Shown one piece after another: positions 1 through 10,300 of a stretch of DNA of 27,659 nucleotides (positions within the stretch are counted from its first letter, which is position 1; the number at the start of each line of letters is the position of its first letter). This stretch comes from Larix sibirica (lineage: Eukaryota; Streptophyta; Pinopsida; Pinales; Pinaceae). The stretch spans positions 34,875 through 62,533 of the forward strand of contig NWUY0300035150.1 in assembly GCA_004151065.3 (NCBI GenBank), in the 5' to 3' direction. The position numbers and the translations under genes were made by a program. Below the pieces are notes generated by a model, which saw only the letters and a program-made list of their open reading frames with translations, did no database searches and was not told the DNA's origin.

Positions 1-52
1 TATATATATATATATTTTTATTTTATTTTTTTTCTAGAAGAATTTTTTTTTC
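1..52. repeat. (TA)n microsatellite and T-rich tract, probable poly(A) end of LINE-A
   Basis: Seven TA units are followed by T-rich runs interrupted by a few bases. On the minus strand this reads as an A-rich tail ending in (TA)n, placed just beyond the 3' side of the minus-strand LINE remnant, where a LINE poly(A) tail is expected. The window edge hides any target-site duplication. Confidence 0.55.
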
Positions 53-320
53 TTGATATTCACTGGTTTAAATCAAAGAAACTACATATTGCTCTTGTCC
101 CCTGGACAATGTCTTCATATCAGTTTTATAGTTTCCGTTGTTGGCCCAAAATATTTGGATATGTATTCTATCTTTTAACATTTTGTTACCAAAATAGATC
201 ATCCTATGAACATCAGTACTAAAATATACATAAAAAAAGATGTTGAGACTTTCTATCCTGTCCAGTAACTTTCTATACAATATCAATGTAACCAAAAAAG
301 TGACAAAAAGATAAATCCAC

Positions 321-989
321 TTAATATAAATGAAAATTGTTCTCCAAAAGAAGATGGTTGTGATAGTGGCGCATGTAAGACCGTCCTTTTACTAATGACA
401 ACCCCTTCTTTGAGAGTCCATTTGCTCTTTTGTTGAAAATTTTGGGAATATGATGGAAAATAATATGCTCAAACATATGAAGAGAATTTTGTACCTGTAA
501 TTTACAAGAGGCTAAAACAGGAACTTGAAGATGATGAGCACCTATTATCCACTCAATGATTGTAGACGAGTCTCTGAATATCTGGATCCTATTAATCTCC
601 CACTGTGAATCCAACTCTAAGAGTCCCCAAAGGGAAATGAGCTATGCTTGAGTATTATTGCCCCTACCAACACCTATGCACATTTCTAGGAAGTGTTCAT
701 GTCCGGATTTGATGTAACAACCTTCACCACATTTGTCATTTTGTGCATCCTCATCGAAGAATCCCACCGGGGGTGTGGGATAAAAAGTTGGTAGTATTCT
801 AATCGCCTGTCTAATAATCAGTATACTGCAAGTAAAGGCAGTTAAGAATTGTGAAACATATACAACAGCCCCTGCCATGGAATAAGAAATGCCTTCAAAT
901 AGGATATTGTTTCGGGCTCGCCAAATTCCCCACAAAAAAAGTAGGGGAAAATTCATATGTTGATAATGCTTCCTGTGCCATGGTTGCAT
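321..989 (-). pseudogene. LINE-A ORF2 C-terminus: post-RT region and RNase H-like domain
   Basis: Two open segments lie in the same minus-strand frame. The upstream one (642-989) contains FLWGIWRARNNILFEG, the usual plant-LINE segment between the zf-RVT domain and RNase H. The downstream one (321-614) contains DSSTIIEWI and, further on, HHIPKIFNKRANGLSKKGL, which resembles the final part of plant LINE RNase H domains, where a conserved residue near RxAN/DxLSK is expected. RNase H in these elements is thought to help remove RNA template during reverse transcription. The first catalytic positions of RNase H cannot be placed with confidence between the two segments, and stops separate them, so this is a dead copy. 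Confidence 0.7.
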
Positions 990-1039
990 ACATGAGTTAA
1001 GGGAACTTGCATTCCACTCACCCGCTATCCTGGACTGAG

Positions 1040-1245
1040 AAGTAACTTCTTCCCAAATCTATAGAGTAAAGGAGCACTGAGAGAAAATGTGGTCTACCGT
1101 CTCATCATATCTATAGTAAAAATGCCAACATGAAGTACCGATGCCACCCCTGAGTCTGTAGACGTCCCCCGTTAGAATCCGTTGTTGTAGAGCTAGCCAC
1201 AAGAATATCATGATCTTCACCGGAACATCCCATTTCCACAGAAGA
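1040..1245 (-). pseudogene. LINE-A ORF2 zf-RVT domain remnant
   Basis: Minus-strand translation gives WKWDVPVKIMIFLWLALQQR, then CWHF and DETVDHIFSQCSF. This matches the zf-RVT pattern of plant non-LTR elements: a W-K-W/L-P-V-K start, an FLWLAL core, then a CxxC...ET..H.F..C zinc-binding set. The second cysteine of the CxxC pair is replaced by Phe, and an in-frame stop follows shortly after the last Cys. The stretch is too broken to form a long open frame but is clear when read by eye. Between here and 1724 the sequence is the expected linker, in poor condition. Confidence 0.65.
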
Positions 1246-1723
1246 TTGTTCCACCAATGAATGTGACATAAATGATTTGTTTCAGTGATTGACTCCTAAG
1301 CCATGTTTGTCGAGATGTTCTCGTTACCACTACCATAATACCATGATAATTGATCCATATCACCATGAAGGAAAATCCCAACATGTGCAAGCTCTACAAC
1401 ATAAGCATCCCATTCCAGCCCTTCCTCACCAGGTAGGTTTAAATCCCAAGCCTTAAGAAAATATAAATGTCTAGGAGTTCCCTCAACCCTCCGCTAGGCA
1501 TTGTTGAGGAAGTAATTCCCTTTTTGGTGAATTAATTGTAATGGCAATTTGGAGAGTACTCTATTGTGTGTACCAAGGATTGGATAAACACCAACTCTAA
1601 TCTGAAATTCATTACCAGTGAACCAAACCAGCCACCGATTCATAAGAGGGAAAATATCCACCAAACCTGGCCATATCGATGAGCAATGTCTCGCTCTCTT
1701 GTTTTCTAATCTGACCTAGTCGA

Positions 1724-2683
1724 TCACTGGCCTCTGCTGCAGATATTTATCCCTAATGATCCTCCCCAAATTCCATTATCGATGAGTCCTCTCCATAAAA
1801 TTTTCAAGTGTAATGCCCAATATACCCAAAAAAAAATTCGAACCCCCCATCCACCCCTATTCTTCGGGGTAGAGATCCTTTCCCAAGCCACAAGATGAAT
1901 ACCACGTTTAACCGAAGAAGCCTTCCATAGACAATTAAAGAACATCTATCTAATCTTATGCAGAATTGAGGATGAAATTTTTTCCAAGGATAACCAATAC
2001 ATGGGCATATTGGAGAGAACCAAATTCAATAATTGCAAACATCCTCGTAAGGAGAGCTTTCAGAAAGTCCATGAATTGATCTTTTTCTCAATCTTCTTAA
2101 TCAACCACAGCCAGTCCGAAACCCTATATGCATTTGGTTTCAGAAAAAATCCCAAGTAATTTATCCCAAGGTTGATGTCTTTAATATCCACTGGGAAGAT
2201 ATCATGGATCTGTTCTAGTGTCTCCTCATTGAGGAACATAGAGAACAAACTCGATTTCGGGTAGTTGATCATCATACCCGAAGCACAAAAAAATGTATCC
2301 AAAATGTACTTAAAGTCTAACCATTCTTGAACATTTCCAATACCAAAGATAAGGACATCATCTACAAATAACAGATGGGTAATATAATGACTTGACGATA
2401 CCTTTATACCTCTGATTTTTCCTTCTGATTTAGCTTGGAGGATAAGACGACTGAGCCCTTCAATAATCAAGAGGAAAAGAAAAAGAGAAAGTGGGCAAAC
2501 TTATCGTAGTCCCCTCGTGTATTTGAAAAAAGTAGAGGGGATCCCATTGATGAGGACCATGAAGTTTGTTGTCATAACACAACCCATAATCCACTGTGTA
2601 ATAGAATAGTCCAACCCTATGTTTAAAAGGATCAATCTAAGAAAGGACCAATCCACCATATCGTAAGCTTTAACTAAATCCAA
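1724..2683 (-). pseudogene. LINE-A reverse transcriptase palm and thumb
   Basis: This is the RT domain that copies LINE RNA at a nicked target. Three minus-strand segments share one frame: 2501-2683 with LVKAYDMVDWSFL (catalytic Asp motif A), 2060-2470 with THLLFVDDVLIFG (the FVDD form of the catalytic YXDD/FADD motif C), and 1724-1945 with LVAWERI...KNRGGWGVR, the usual thumb/connection motif. The first two are separated by a TAA where a Gln codon (CAA) would fit the RQGCPLSP-like motif, so a single C-to-T change explains that break. No start codon applies because this is an internal domain of ORF2. Inactive. Confidence 0.8.
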
Positions 2684-2760
2684 TTTAAAAACCAGTGAAC
2701 CAAGCCTCTTATTTTTTGCAAAATAGAGAGTCTCCTATGCGACCCCCATTGCATCAAAAA

Positions 2761-3618
2761 TCAACCTCCGATGTAGGAATCCAAACTATCCTTGGAAATA
2801 CCAGCTGACAGTCCCTTCTTAAGTCTATTACCGATAGTCTTAGAAATGATCTTGTATATCAGGTTACAGAGGGATATCGACCTATAGTCATGAAAGGAGG
2901 ATGGGTTTGAGTTCTTAGGAATTAAAGCCAAGAAAGTCGCATTCACCCCTCCTGTAACCCTTCCAAAACTATGAACATATTCCACCAATTGGACAAGTTC
3001 CGGACCCAAAATGTCAAAAAATTGCAAGAAAAATTCACAAGACCAACCATCAGGTCCTAGACTTTTGTCTTTATCCATACCCTTCAAAATGTCCTCAATC
3101 TCCAATAAGGTCACGGGTCTGCCGATGTTGATGCAATCATCCTCCTAGAAAATGCGAGGCATCAATTGAAGAACCTAGTTCTGAGTCTCTAGGTTATTTG
3201 TTTGGGGATTTGAGAAAATCTTTGAGAAATGGCCTGTTGCCGCATCCGCAATACCTTCCTGATCAATCATCCAATTTCCAGGGGAGATTTCTAATTCCCA
3301 AATAGCCTTATGCCTCCTTCTTCCATTCGCATAGGAGTGGAAAAACTTAGTATTTTTATTACCACTCGAGAGCCATAGTGCCCAACTCTTTAAGCGCCAC
3401 AACTCTTCCTTTTTAAGAAGAAAGTCTAGGGGCTTCTGATCCTCCAGTTCCCTGATGCGTAAAGAAGTAGGGAATGATACAGTATCTTCAAAAGGAGAGG
3501 TATATAGGGAATCCAATTCCTCTTCTATAATATTCAAATCCACCTGGAGCTTTAATTTCTTATCTCTGACCACGACGATACCAAAGCTTTCAGAGTTCTT
3601 AGGAATTAAGGAAGACAA
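2761..3618 (-). pseudogene. LINE-A ORF2 pre-RT linker and RT fingers
   Basis: Two segments in one minus-strand frame. The 3175-3618 part carries KEELWRLKSWALWL, then NKNTKFFHSYANGRRRHKAI, matching the WRLKSR.LW...GD.NTKFFH linker common to plant LINE ORF2 proteins. The 2761-3114 part carries LEIEDILKGMDKDKSLGPDG and then ALIPKNSNPSSFHDYRSISL, the fingers region before the catalytic Asp motif. A frame change separates this segment from the RT palm at about 2690-2760. At its upstream edge (about 3593-3609) a 17-base stretch repeats one at 2909-2925, see findings. Confidence 0.78.
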
Positions 3619-4045
3619 GACATAGCAGAGCCTAAACTCTTACCAGAAAAAGAGAGCCAATGTTCTCTAATCGACTGATTGAATTCTGCTTCCTTAGACC
3701 ATAAAGGATAGTATTTAAAGGGGAATTTAGAGAGTTTAGTTCCCTTACCGATCTTTAAAACAATCAGCCTGTGATCTGAGATATTGGCGCTTTCCAAGCC
3801 CTCATAAAGGTCTTCATGAACAAGGAATATGTCCAGTCATTTTTCCACCGCATCTGACCTCGACTATCTGTTGTGCCAAGTGGGAACGAAGGGATAGGGT
3901 TCAACATCAATAAGGCCGTGGGAATCAACCAAATCTGATGCAGAGGCATCCTTCTCTCAATCAAAATTTCTAGAGTTCTGATTAGACCATGAGGTCTTGA
4001 TGTTGCCAATGAGGGGTTGGATTGTAAAAGCATTCGAAAACTATG
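3606..4045 (-). pseudogene. LINE-A apurinic-like endonuclease, C-terminal half
   Basis: The segment at 3606-3797 contains ESANISDHRLIVLKIGKG, the C-terminal SDH motif of LINE APE-type endonucleases, whose Asp and His are catalytic. In another frame, 3800-4045 reads DLVDSHGLIDVEPYPFVPTW followed by a decayed copy of the usual N-R-x-x...KRLDxF segment. The order matches LINE-B's endonuclease, where LVDICTNVFSPTW is found. The GDLN motif and N-terminus are absent, so the element is truncated near 4045. Frameshifts and stops inside this stretch make it non-functional. Confidence 0.72.
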
Positions 4046-4156
4046 TAAATGTCCATTATTTTCTAAGAATAAGTATTAGAAGGTATTAAGAAGAGGCAAG
4101 TCATTAAATTTTAGAAGTTTCTAAATGGTGAGTCATAGAGGTAGGTGTCAACGTGT

Positions 4157-4292
4157 ATAGTGAATCATGTAACTAATACTTGGCTCATGGAAAAGATCAA
4201 GAAACTAGGTTTATCTACATATAGTGAGTCATTAGGTAGGAGGGGGAGGGAGTCCAAAGAGAAGATGTCCAAAATGAATTAAAATCAGGCCT
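4157..4292 (+). repeat. Dispersed repeat copy A (partner at 13059-13192)
   Basis: About 136 bp closely match 13059-13192 in the same orientation. Shared blocks include TCATGTAACTAAT, AAAGATCAAGAAACTAGG, TTATCTACATATAG and GAGTCCAAAGA. It lies about 110 bp beyond the truncated 5' end of LINE-A and about 235 bp before the putative LTR at 4528. The rest of 4046-4527 is AT-rich and holds no gene I can support. Confidence 0.75.
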
Positions 4293-4520
4293 AGAAAGAT
4301 TGGGTCAGAACATGAGGTGTTTCTACACACAATTGTATGTAGAGACTTTAATTAAATAAATGGAGTTTCATTCTCTTTATATTATCTCTATAAATGAGAA
4401 ATTCTAGTGGATATATAAACTGAGAATTACGAGGTTCAATCTCTGTATGAGATTAGGGTTAATGTAAATAAATCCAAAAAAGTGAGTTTTAAACTCACAA
4501 AAGAGGCGACGCTCATTTGA

Positions 4521-4527
4521 GGAGGAG
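4521..4527 (+). other. Polypurine-tract-like GGAGGAG before the LTR
   Basis: TCATTTGAGGAGGAG directly precedes TGTTGTTG. Many plant Ty1/copia elements end their internal region with a purine tract immediately followed by the TGTT start of the 3' LTR. The match is short and could be chance. Confidence 0.4.
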
Positions 4528-5508
4528 TGTTGTTGAATTTGCAAAAGAAGTCACAACGGTAAATGCATTGAAAGGTATTTGGTTTGGATTGATTTACACA
4601 AAATCAATTTTTGTTTTAGATTATGAAGGTTGTATAGAGTAGGCTCGATTTATTTAAGAGTGAAATGGATCGTGAATCCCTAGTGATTTACCCAGCTTGT
4701 AAATCGTGGAAGCGTTGCTTGCAGAGGTTTAGGATTTATGGATTGTTGATTTGGGAATTTGATATGATTGGTTCTCCTTCCATTTGATTGAAATATTTAA
4801 TCATGTAATTTGTTGGTATTGTATTCAATCTAAAGTAGAATTGATGGGTTATTTGTGTTCGAAGTCTTCTACGCCCAACCTATGTTGAAGGTATTTTTTC
4901 CAATCCTTTAATCTGCCCACAGTGTTCCCAATTTTATATCAATCCAGATGGTAATTGAAGGAAGAGGATGAGCCTATAATGTTTGCACCGGCTTTGGGCC
5001 ATGTTGGATATTGTCCCTACTTAACGGAAGGAAGAATTAAAGTTTTAACTCTTGATTAGATTGATAGTGAAGGAGTGAGGTTGGGAAAATGTAGATTGTT
5101 GCTACCGCCATCAAGAGGCAAAGCATCAGATTGCATGGAGACTACCATACTACAAATTGACAAGAGGCTGAATATGGTGATTATTCTGGTGAAAAGAGTT
5201 TACGAAGAAGTGAAAAGTGTAGTTAATCTCTTGGGAATGATATGTTGAGCGATGAGACATATTGATATGTCGGTCTCTTCGAAGGATGTTGTATGGCATT
5301 GTAGAAGCGTCTCTTCGAAGGATGTTGTATGGCATTGTAGAAGCTCACTTCACGCCTGATTGTTGATTGAGATTGTTGTCATTCAAGCATAGGGCGTTGT
5401 TATAAGAAGGAACTGAGGCCTAAAGGAGAAGGCACAAACATACCATAACTCACAATCCCAGGTTGAAAGATCCTTGAGCGCAGTAAGGCAAGGATCCCCT
5501 TGCCATCA
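4528..5508 (+). mobile_element. Putative LTR of a plus-strand LTR retrotransposon
   Basis: The right end is supported by a TG...CA logic: ...TGCCATCA ends four bases before a textbook primer-binding site at 5513. The left end is placed at TGTTGTTG just after a polypurine-like tract, giving 981 bp, a normal LTR length. No second LTR copy was recognised in the window, so neither boundary could be confirmed by pairing. It holds no supported coding sequence. The combination polypurine tract, LTR, primer site on one strand is odd for a simple insertion, see findings. Confidence 0.5.
5273..5344 (+). repeat. 36-bp perfect tandem duplication
   Basis: A 36-bp unit starting GTCTCTTCGAAGGATGTTG and ending in TGTAGAAGC occurs at 5273-5308 and again at 5309-5344 without a mismatch. 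Within the putative LTR it looks like a recent replication slip. Confidence 0.95.
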
Positions 5509-5512
5509 TTTT

Positions 5513-5524
5513 TGGTATCAGAGC
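5513..5524 (+). other. Primer-binding site, initiator Met tRNA type
   Basis: TGGTATCAGAGC is the standard plant retrotransposon primer-binding site complementary to the 3' end of initiator methionine tRNA. It occurs once, on the plus strand, four bases after a CA dinucleotide that would end an LTR. This fixes the element's orientation as left to right. Confidence 0.85.
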
Positions 5525-7300
5525 AGTTGAATCCTGTTGGTGAAACGTTGTGAGGATTTCTTTTTGAAGGAGATAAAGGATCAGAGCACAAATATTATGA
5601 GCAGTGGAATGGATGAATGAGTAGTCAAACTCATGAAGGGATGTTGCAATAGAATTTGCAGGTAGAGAGTGGTTCCAGTCAATAATTCAACACTAGAAAT
5701 TGATGGAGAAATTGTGGTGAGTATTGTATTTCTTTTCAAACATATTTTGAAAGTGAAGAAGGATACTAGATAGAAGATGCTAACCAGAAGATGATTTGGT
5801 CAAAGACACAGGCAGAGGAGAGTGCCAAAGAAAGAGGTAGGCTATTGGTTTTGTTTTAAAATTTTGACAAAGTCATGTTTTTTTTTTTATGAAGGTAACA
5901 TCTATGGGCAAGTAAGTTTTATGTTTTCATGGGAGAGTAAGGAACACTCATGTTGAATAATTGTGACAAGGAACCCACAGCAAGTCGATCTTGTAGTGAG
6001 AACAGTGAATTTCTCAAAGGAAGGTGACTGCAGAAGTGAAATCCCGAGAAGGAGCATTGAATGCTCGAGAGGTTCAGAGAAGAATGAACCAGAGAATATC
6101 AAAAGAACAAACATGGAGAAAAGTTTTGGTGAGGTATTTGTGGCAAAATGAAAAAGACTTGTTCACTGCAGAGGCTAAAAGTGCAGTTCACCAAGAGCTT
6201 GAGGAAAATTTCATGAAGAAGTGAAGATGATTGTTGATAGTCATAAAGGGGTTCAAGGGAGAGTCACAATGAGTTGAAAGAAGATTCCAAATCCATTGGC
6301 ATGAAGAGGAGGATGAGTCAAGAAGGATTTTACAAAGAGATTGTTGAGATCAAGAAGAGACTTTGTGTGTTGATGGATTTGTTACAGAGAAGTGAGGAAG
6401 AACAGTACTATGGATGGATATTGAGAAATAAGAAGGTGAAATGGCCTTCTTTGCAGCTGATACATAAGCAAGGGCCATTTATCTGGGAAGAACTCAAAGT
6501 GGATGAGCATGAAGAATAGGTTTTCATATGTAGACCTGAACAAGGTGAAATCCTTGGTGAAGAAGAGAGTGAGAATGTAGAAGAGAGACCTGATGAAAGT
6601 CTCAAGAATTGTTGGAGGAATTTGGGCCAGCAAGTAAGGAGAGAGGCATCAGTTGAGGCTGAAAGGCCTTATGTTTTTTAAACTAACAAAATGTTTGTGG
6701 ATGCAGGTATAGAAGGTGATGATTTACCTCATGAAGACAACAATATCAAGAAAGTTACAATCAATGGGCATGTAGATGTGTTTCTTAGAGCAAGAAAAAA
6801 AGTTAGAGATGTTGAAAAGAATTCTATTGTGAGTCTCATGGACTTTGTGGAAAACTCAAAGAAGCATGAAGGAATGATGGTGTCAGAGAAATTAAATGAG
6901 GATAAAGAGCCTTGTGTCTTGAAGATTAGTAGTTGGTGTATGGTTATAGGATGTCGAAGTAATGCAAGAGAACAACCATTAAGCACTGCTATGAATATTG
7001 AAAGGAGTAAAGATGTGTTTCCTAAAGACATAGGGGAAGAGCAAAACCTGAGTTTTGCTGAAAAGGAAAATGAGATAGCCTTGTCTCATAAAGATGGACA
7101 GCTCAAAAAATCACATACATGTGGAGAAAGAAATTGTCGGTAAACCATCAGAGAAGTCTGTTGCTGCAATAAATAAGGGAAGTCTGATTGTCGATGATGG
7201 CAAACATAGAGGTGAAGTACATTTACTGAAAACTGTGGTGACTAAAATGTTAATTTTTCAATAAATGCATTCAAACATTATCTAGGATCCTACTAAGAGA
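5525..7300 (+). mobile_element. Internal region of the plus-strand LTR element, no recognised proteins
   Basis: This follows the primer-binding site and ends near the two-N gap, where LINE-B begins. The plus strand is strikingly rich in A and G. It contains short broken frames, for example 5963-6151, 6024-6224 and 6274-6519, rich in Lys, Glu and Arg, but no gag zinc knuckle, protease, RT or integrase motif. It may be a decayed gag, or the non-coding filler of a large non-autonomous (LARD-like) element. The rest of the element is not recognised to the right of LINE-B. Confidence 0.5.
6691..7143 (+). CDS. Unrecognised 150-codon frame in the LTR element
   Basis: The longest plus-strand frame in the element's internal region codes for a hydrophilic protein of 150 residues, rich in Lys, Glu, Asp and Ser. 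It has Cys at scattered sites (for example KEPCVLKISSWCMVIGCRS) and ends HTCGERNCR. No domain is recognised, no signal peptide or membrane segment is visible, and the cysteines do not form a CCHC knuckle. Its start is the first ATG after a stop and is not supported by anything else. It may be a piece of a decayed gag-like frame, or an open frame favoured only by the purine-rich composition. I would not assign a function. Confidence 0.25.
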   Translation: MFVDAGIEGDDLPHEDNNIKKVTINGHVDVFLRARKKVRDVEKNSIVSLMDFVENSKKHEGMMVSEKLNEDKEPCVLKISSWCMVIGCRSNAREQPLSTAMNIERSKDVFPKDIGEEQNLSFAEKENEIALSHKDGQLKKSHTCGERNCR

Positions 7301-7310
7301 ATAACAAGCA

Positions 7311-7312
7311 NN
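7311..7312. other. Two-base assembly gap (NN)
   Basis: NN falls exactly where LINE-B loses its 3' part. Plant LINE ORF2 should continue into the post-zf-RVT region and RNase H, but the sequence to the left is instead like the AT-rich flank. The gap length shown is probably a placeholder and may hide the LINE 3' end and poly(A). Confidence 0.9.
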
Positions 7313-10300
7313 TTATTCCAAACCTGCTTTGTAAAATCACACTCCAGAAATAGATGTCGAGAATATTCTGCATTGTTTTTGCAAAGTGGACATTGATTTG
7401 GACCGTTCCAACCTTTCAACAAGAGGTTATCCCAAGTCTTCAACCCATCCATCAAAACAAACCACAAAAAACATTTATATTTTAAGGGTAGTTTCCAATG
7501 CCAAATTTCACTATACCACCAATGTCCTAGATAGAAACATTTCTTCTTTATAATAGATAAGTATGCAGTGTTGCCAGTAATGATCCCATGGCTGGCATTT
7601 GCAGCCCAAATAATAGTATCTTCTTCTATAGATAGTCTACAACCAGCAGAATTTAAGGAAAGGATATAGGAATCCCATTCATATGACATTTCACCATTCA
7701 TACCAAGAGCCTGCGCATTGAGCCAATACCCACCNCCAATGCCAAATTTCACTATACCACCAATGTCCTAGATAGAAACATTTCTTCTTTATAATAGATA
7801 AGTATGCAGTGTTGCCAGTAATGATCCCATGGCTGGCATTTGCAGCCCAAATAATAGTATCTTCTTCTATAGATAGTCTACAACCAGCAGAATTTAAGGA
7901 AAGGATATAGGAATCCCATTCATATGACATTTCACCATTCATACCAAGAGCCTGCGCATTGAGCCAATACCCACCAATACCCCCATTTTTTATATTGTCC
8001 AGCGTAACATATCCAGCCCTGTTTATGAATTGGATAGTCTCTTTGGAGAGAGTATATGAATCATCCAAACCAACTATTAAATCAACTCCAATAGAAACCT
8101 CATTCTCGTTTCCAACCTTCCAGTACAAATCCTTTGCAAGCCACTTGTAGATTTTGATGAAGCCATTCCAGATTGGTGAAGTGTCCCTTATCTTCTTCTT
8201 AGGAAATCTTAGCCAATGTGAGACCTTCATTTTAATATACTTTGACTGGATAACCTTCGACCACAAGGTACTACCAAATAGAGCTCGCCAAAAACGTTTT
8301 AGGCGTAATCCCTCATTGAAAGCATATAAGTCTTTGATTCCCCAACCTCCTACACAGATCGGCAGTGCCAATTTCTCCCACCCCACCATCACTAGACAAG
8401 AATTGGCAGGGCTTCCTGTCCAGAGGAAATTAAAAAATAATTTCCTAATGGTGTTGATAACCGTAACAGGTACTGGCAACAATGAAAACCAATAGACCGG
8501 GATGCCAATTAGAACTGCCTTAACTAGGGTAAGTTTGCCACCGATTGATAATAACCTAAATGTCCATTGTGTAATTCTAGCTTCAATCTTCTTCACCAAC
8601 CATTTCCAATCTTTAACAAGATATCCATTTGGTTTAAGAAAATAACCAAGATAAGTGAACCCATCATTTAATGAACAACAATTTATGGCATCAAAGAGAG
8701 AATATTATCCATACTGTCCTTTTCAACATAACTTTCATAGAAGCAGGATTTTCTTATGTTGACTAACATACCAGAAGCCTTACATAATAGTGCAATAAGT
8801 TCCTGAAAACACTTCCATTCAACAATAGAATCTATGCATGCAAGTAGAACATCGTCTACAAACAAAATATGGGAAAGGCACAAATCTTTGGTAATTTTCA
8901 AACCTTTGATTTCCCCATCCGCTCTGGCTTGTTTAATTACCCTGCTTAAACCTTCGATCACCAACAGAAACAATAAGGGTGATAGAGAACAACCCTGTCG
9001 AATCCCTCTAGAACAGCTGAAAAATTTGGTTGGAGTACCATTCATCAACACCGCAATATTCATGGTAGACACACATGCCATTATCCAGTTGATAACCAGA
9101 TTAGGAATCCCAATTTGTATCAAAATGATTTTCCGAAAATCCCAGTTAACCCTATCATATGCCTTTTCAAGATCCATTTTAAGAAGGATTGCTTTTTGTT
9201 TCTTCTTCTTAATAGAATGTAATAATTCCTGAGTGATACCCACCGCATCATGGATTTGGTGGTCTTGGAGAAAGCCAAACTATTCTAGAGATAGAAATTT
9301 AGATAGATTAGGCTTCAATCTGGTAGCAATAATTTTAGAAACTATTTTATATGCCAGAATGCACAGTGCAATTGGCCTATGGTCAGCAAATGTAACTGGC
9401 TCACTTGTCTTCGGAATTAAAGTGATAAATGTAGAATTGAGAGCTCCAGACAAGTACCCAGTCTTCCTGGTATGTTCAACCATCCTCAATATGTCAACCC
9501 CCATAATGTCAAAAAATTGTATGAAGAGTTCCACAGTCCAGCCATCAGGCCCCGGATTTTTCTCTTTTGCAAACATTTTAAGGGTATCCTCAATCTCAGT
9601 AAGTGTGACTTCCTTCTCCAATTCCTGAGCATCCAAACTATCAAAAAATCTGGGATAATGTTTGTTCGCTTTAAGTTGAGACAACAGATCACAGTCCTTA
9701 TCTACCGTATATACTTTACCAAAATATTTCAAAGCCAAACCATGTAGATTTGATTCACCATAAACCTTATTTCCTTCCTCATCCAGCAAAGACCAGATAG
9801 TCTTGTTATTCCTTCTAGCAAAAGCACACGAGTGAAAGAATCTCATGTTTTTATCACCATGCTCTATCCAAACCGCATGACTTTTCAGTCTCCAAGTATT
9901 TTCTTCTCGGAGGAGGATTTCCTCTTTCTTAGTCTCCAGGGTCTTTAACATCTCAAAACCCTTTTCGTCCAAGGGGAAAACAAAGTTATCAGCATACAAA
10001 GACTGTAGTCTTTCCTCCACTTCTTTCAAGGTCTGCATATCTTGTTTCTTTATTTGATGTATCCAATCTGACACCTTCATTTTAAGGGATCTTAATTTGT
10101 AACAGAAGGAATCCACAGCATTCAGTTCTGGATCCACCTCAAATGATAACCAACACAATTTCACCATCTCACAGAAATCTTCATTAGCTAACCATGAAGA
10201 ATTGAATTTAAAGGGATAATTATGTGAACAATTCCCTTCAGAAAATTGCAAGAATATTGGCCAATGGTTTGAAATTTTAGTTTTATCAACCTAGGATCTA

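Larger units (their letters stand above)
15..4045 (-). mobile_element. LINE-A: 5'-truncated, decayed L1-type plant LINE
   Basis: Read on the minus strand, the domains occur in the normal LINE ORF2 order: endonuclease C-terminal half, pre-RT linker, reverse transcriptase, zf-RVT, RNase H, 3' UTR and A-rich tail. The N-terminal half of the endonuclease, all of ORF1 and the 5' UTR are missing, which is typical of 5' truncation during target-primed reverse transcription. Several frameshifts and stops make it non-functional. Its RT is clearly different from that of LINE-B in the same window (my rough by-eye estimate is below half identical), so the two are separate families or old subfamilies. The 3' UTR (about 53-320) holds no supported gene. 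Confidence 0.85.

Noticed and set aside
6382-7031. Minus-strand frames of 65-100 codons
   Set aside because: Antisense to the purine-rich LTR-element interior. Ser/Leu/Phe-rich low-complexity translation is expected from pyrimidine-rich DNA.
7735-7735. Genuine tandem duplication inside LINE-B
   Set aside because: Perfect identity, an N exactly at the join and frame restoration on collapse favour an assembly error.
8154-8495. Plus-strand 113-codon frame
   Set aside because: Antisense shadow of the LINE-B thumb/connection region.
8834-9628. Plus-strand frames of 131-132 codons across 8834-9628
   Set aside because: They are antisense shadows of LINE-B RT, which has clear catalytic motifs on the minus strand.
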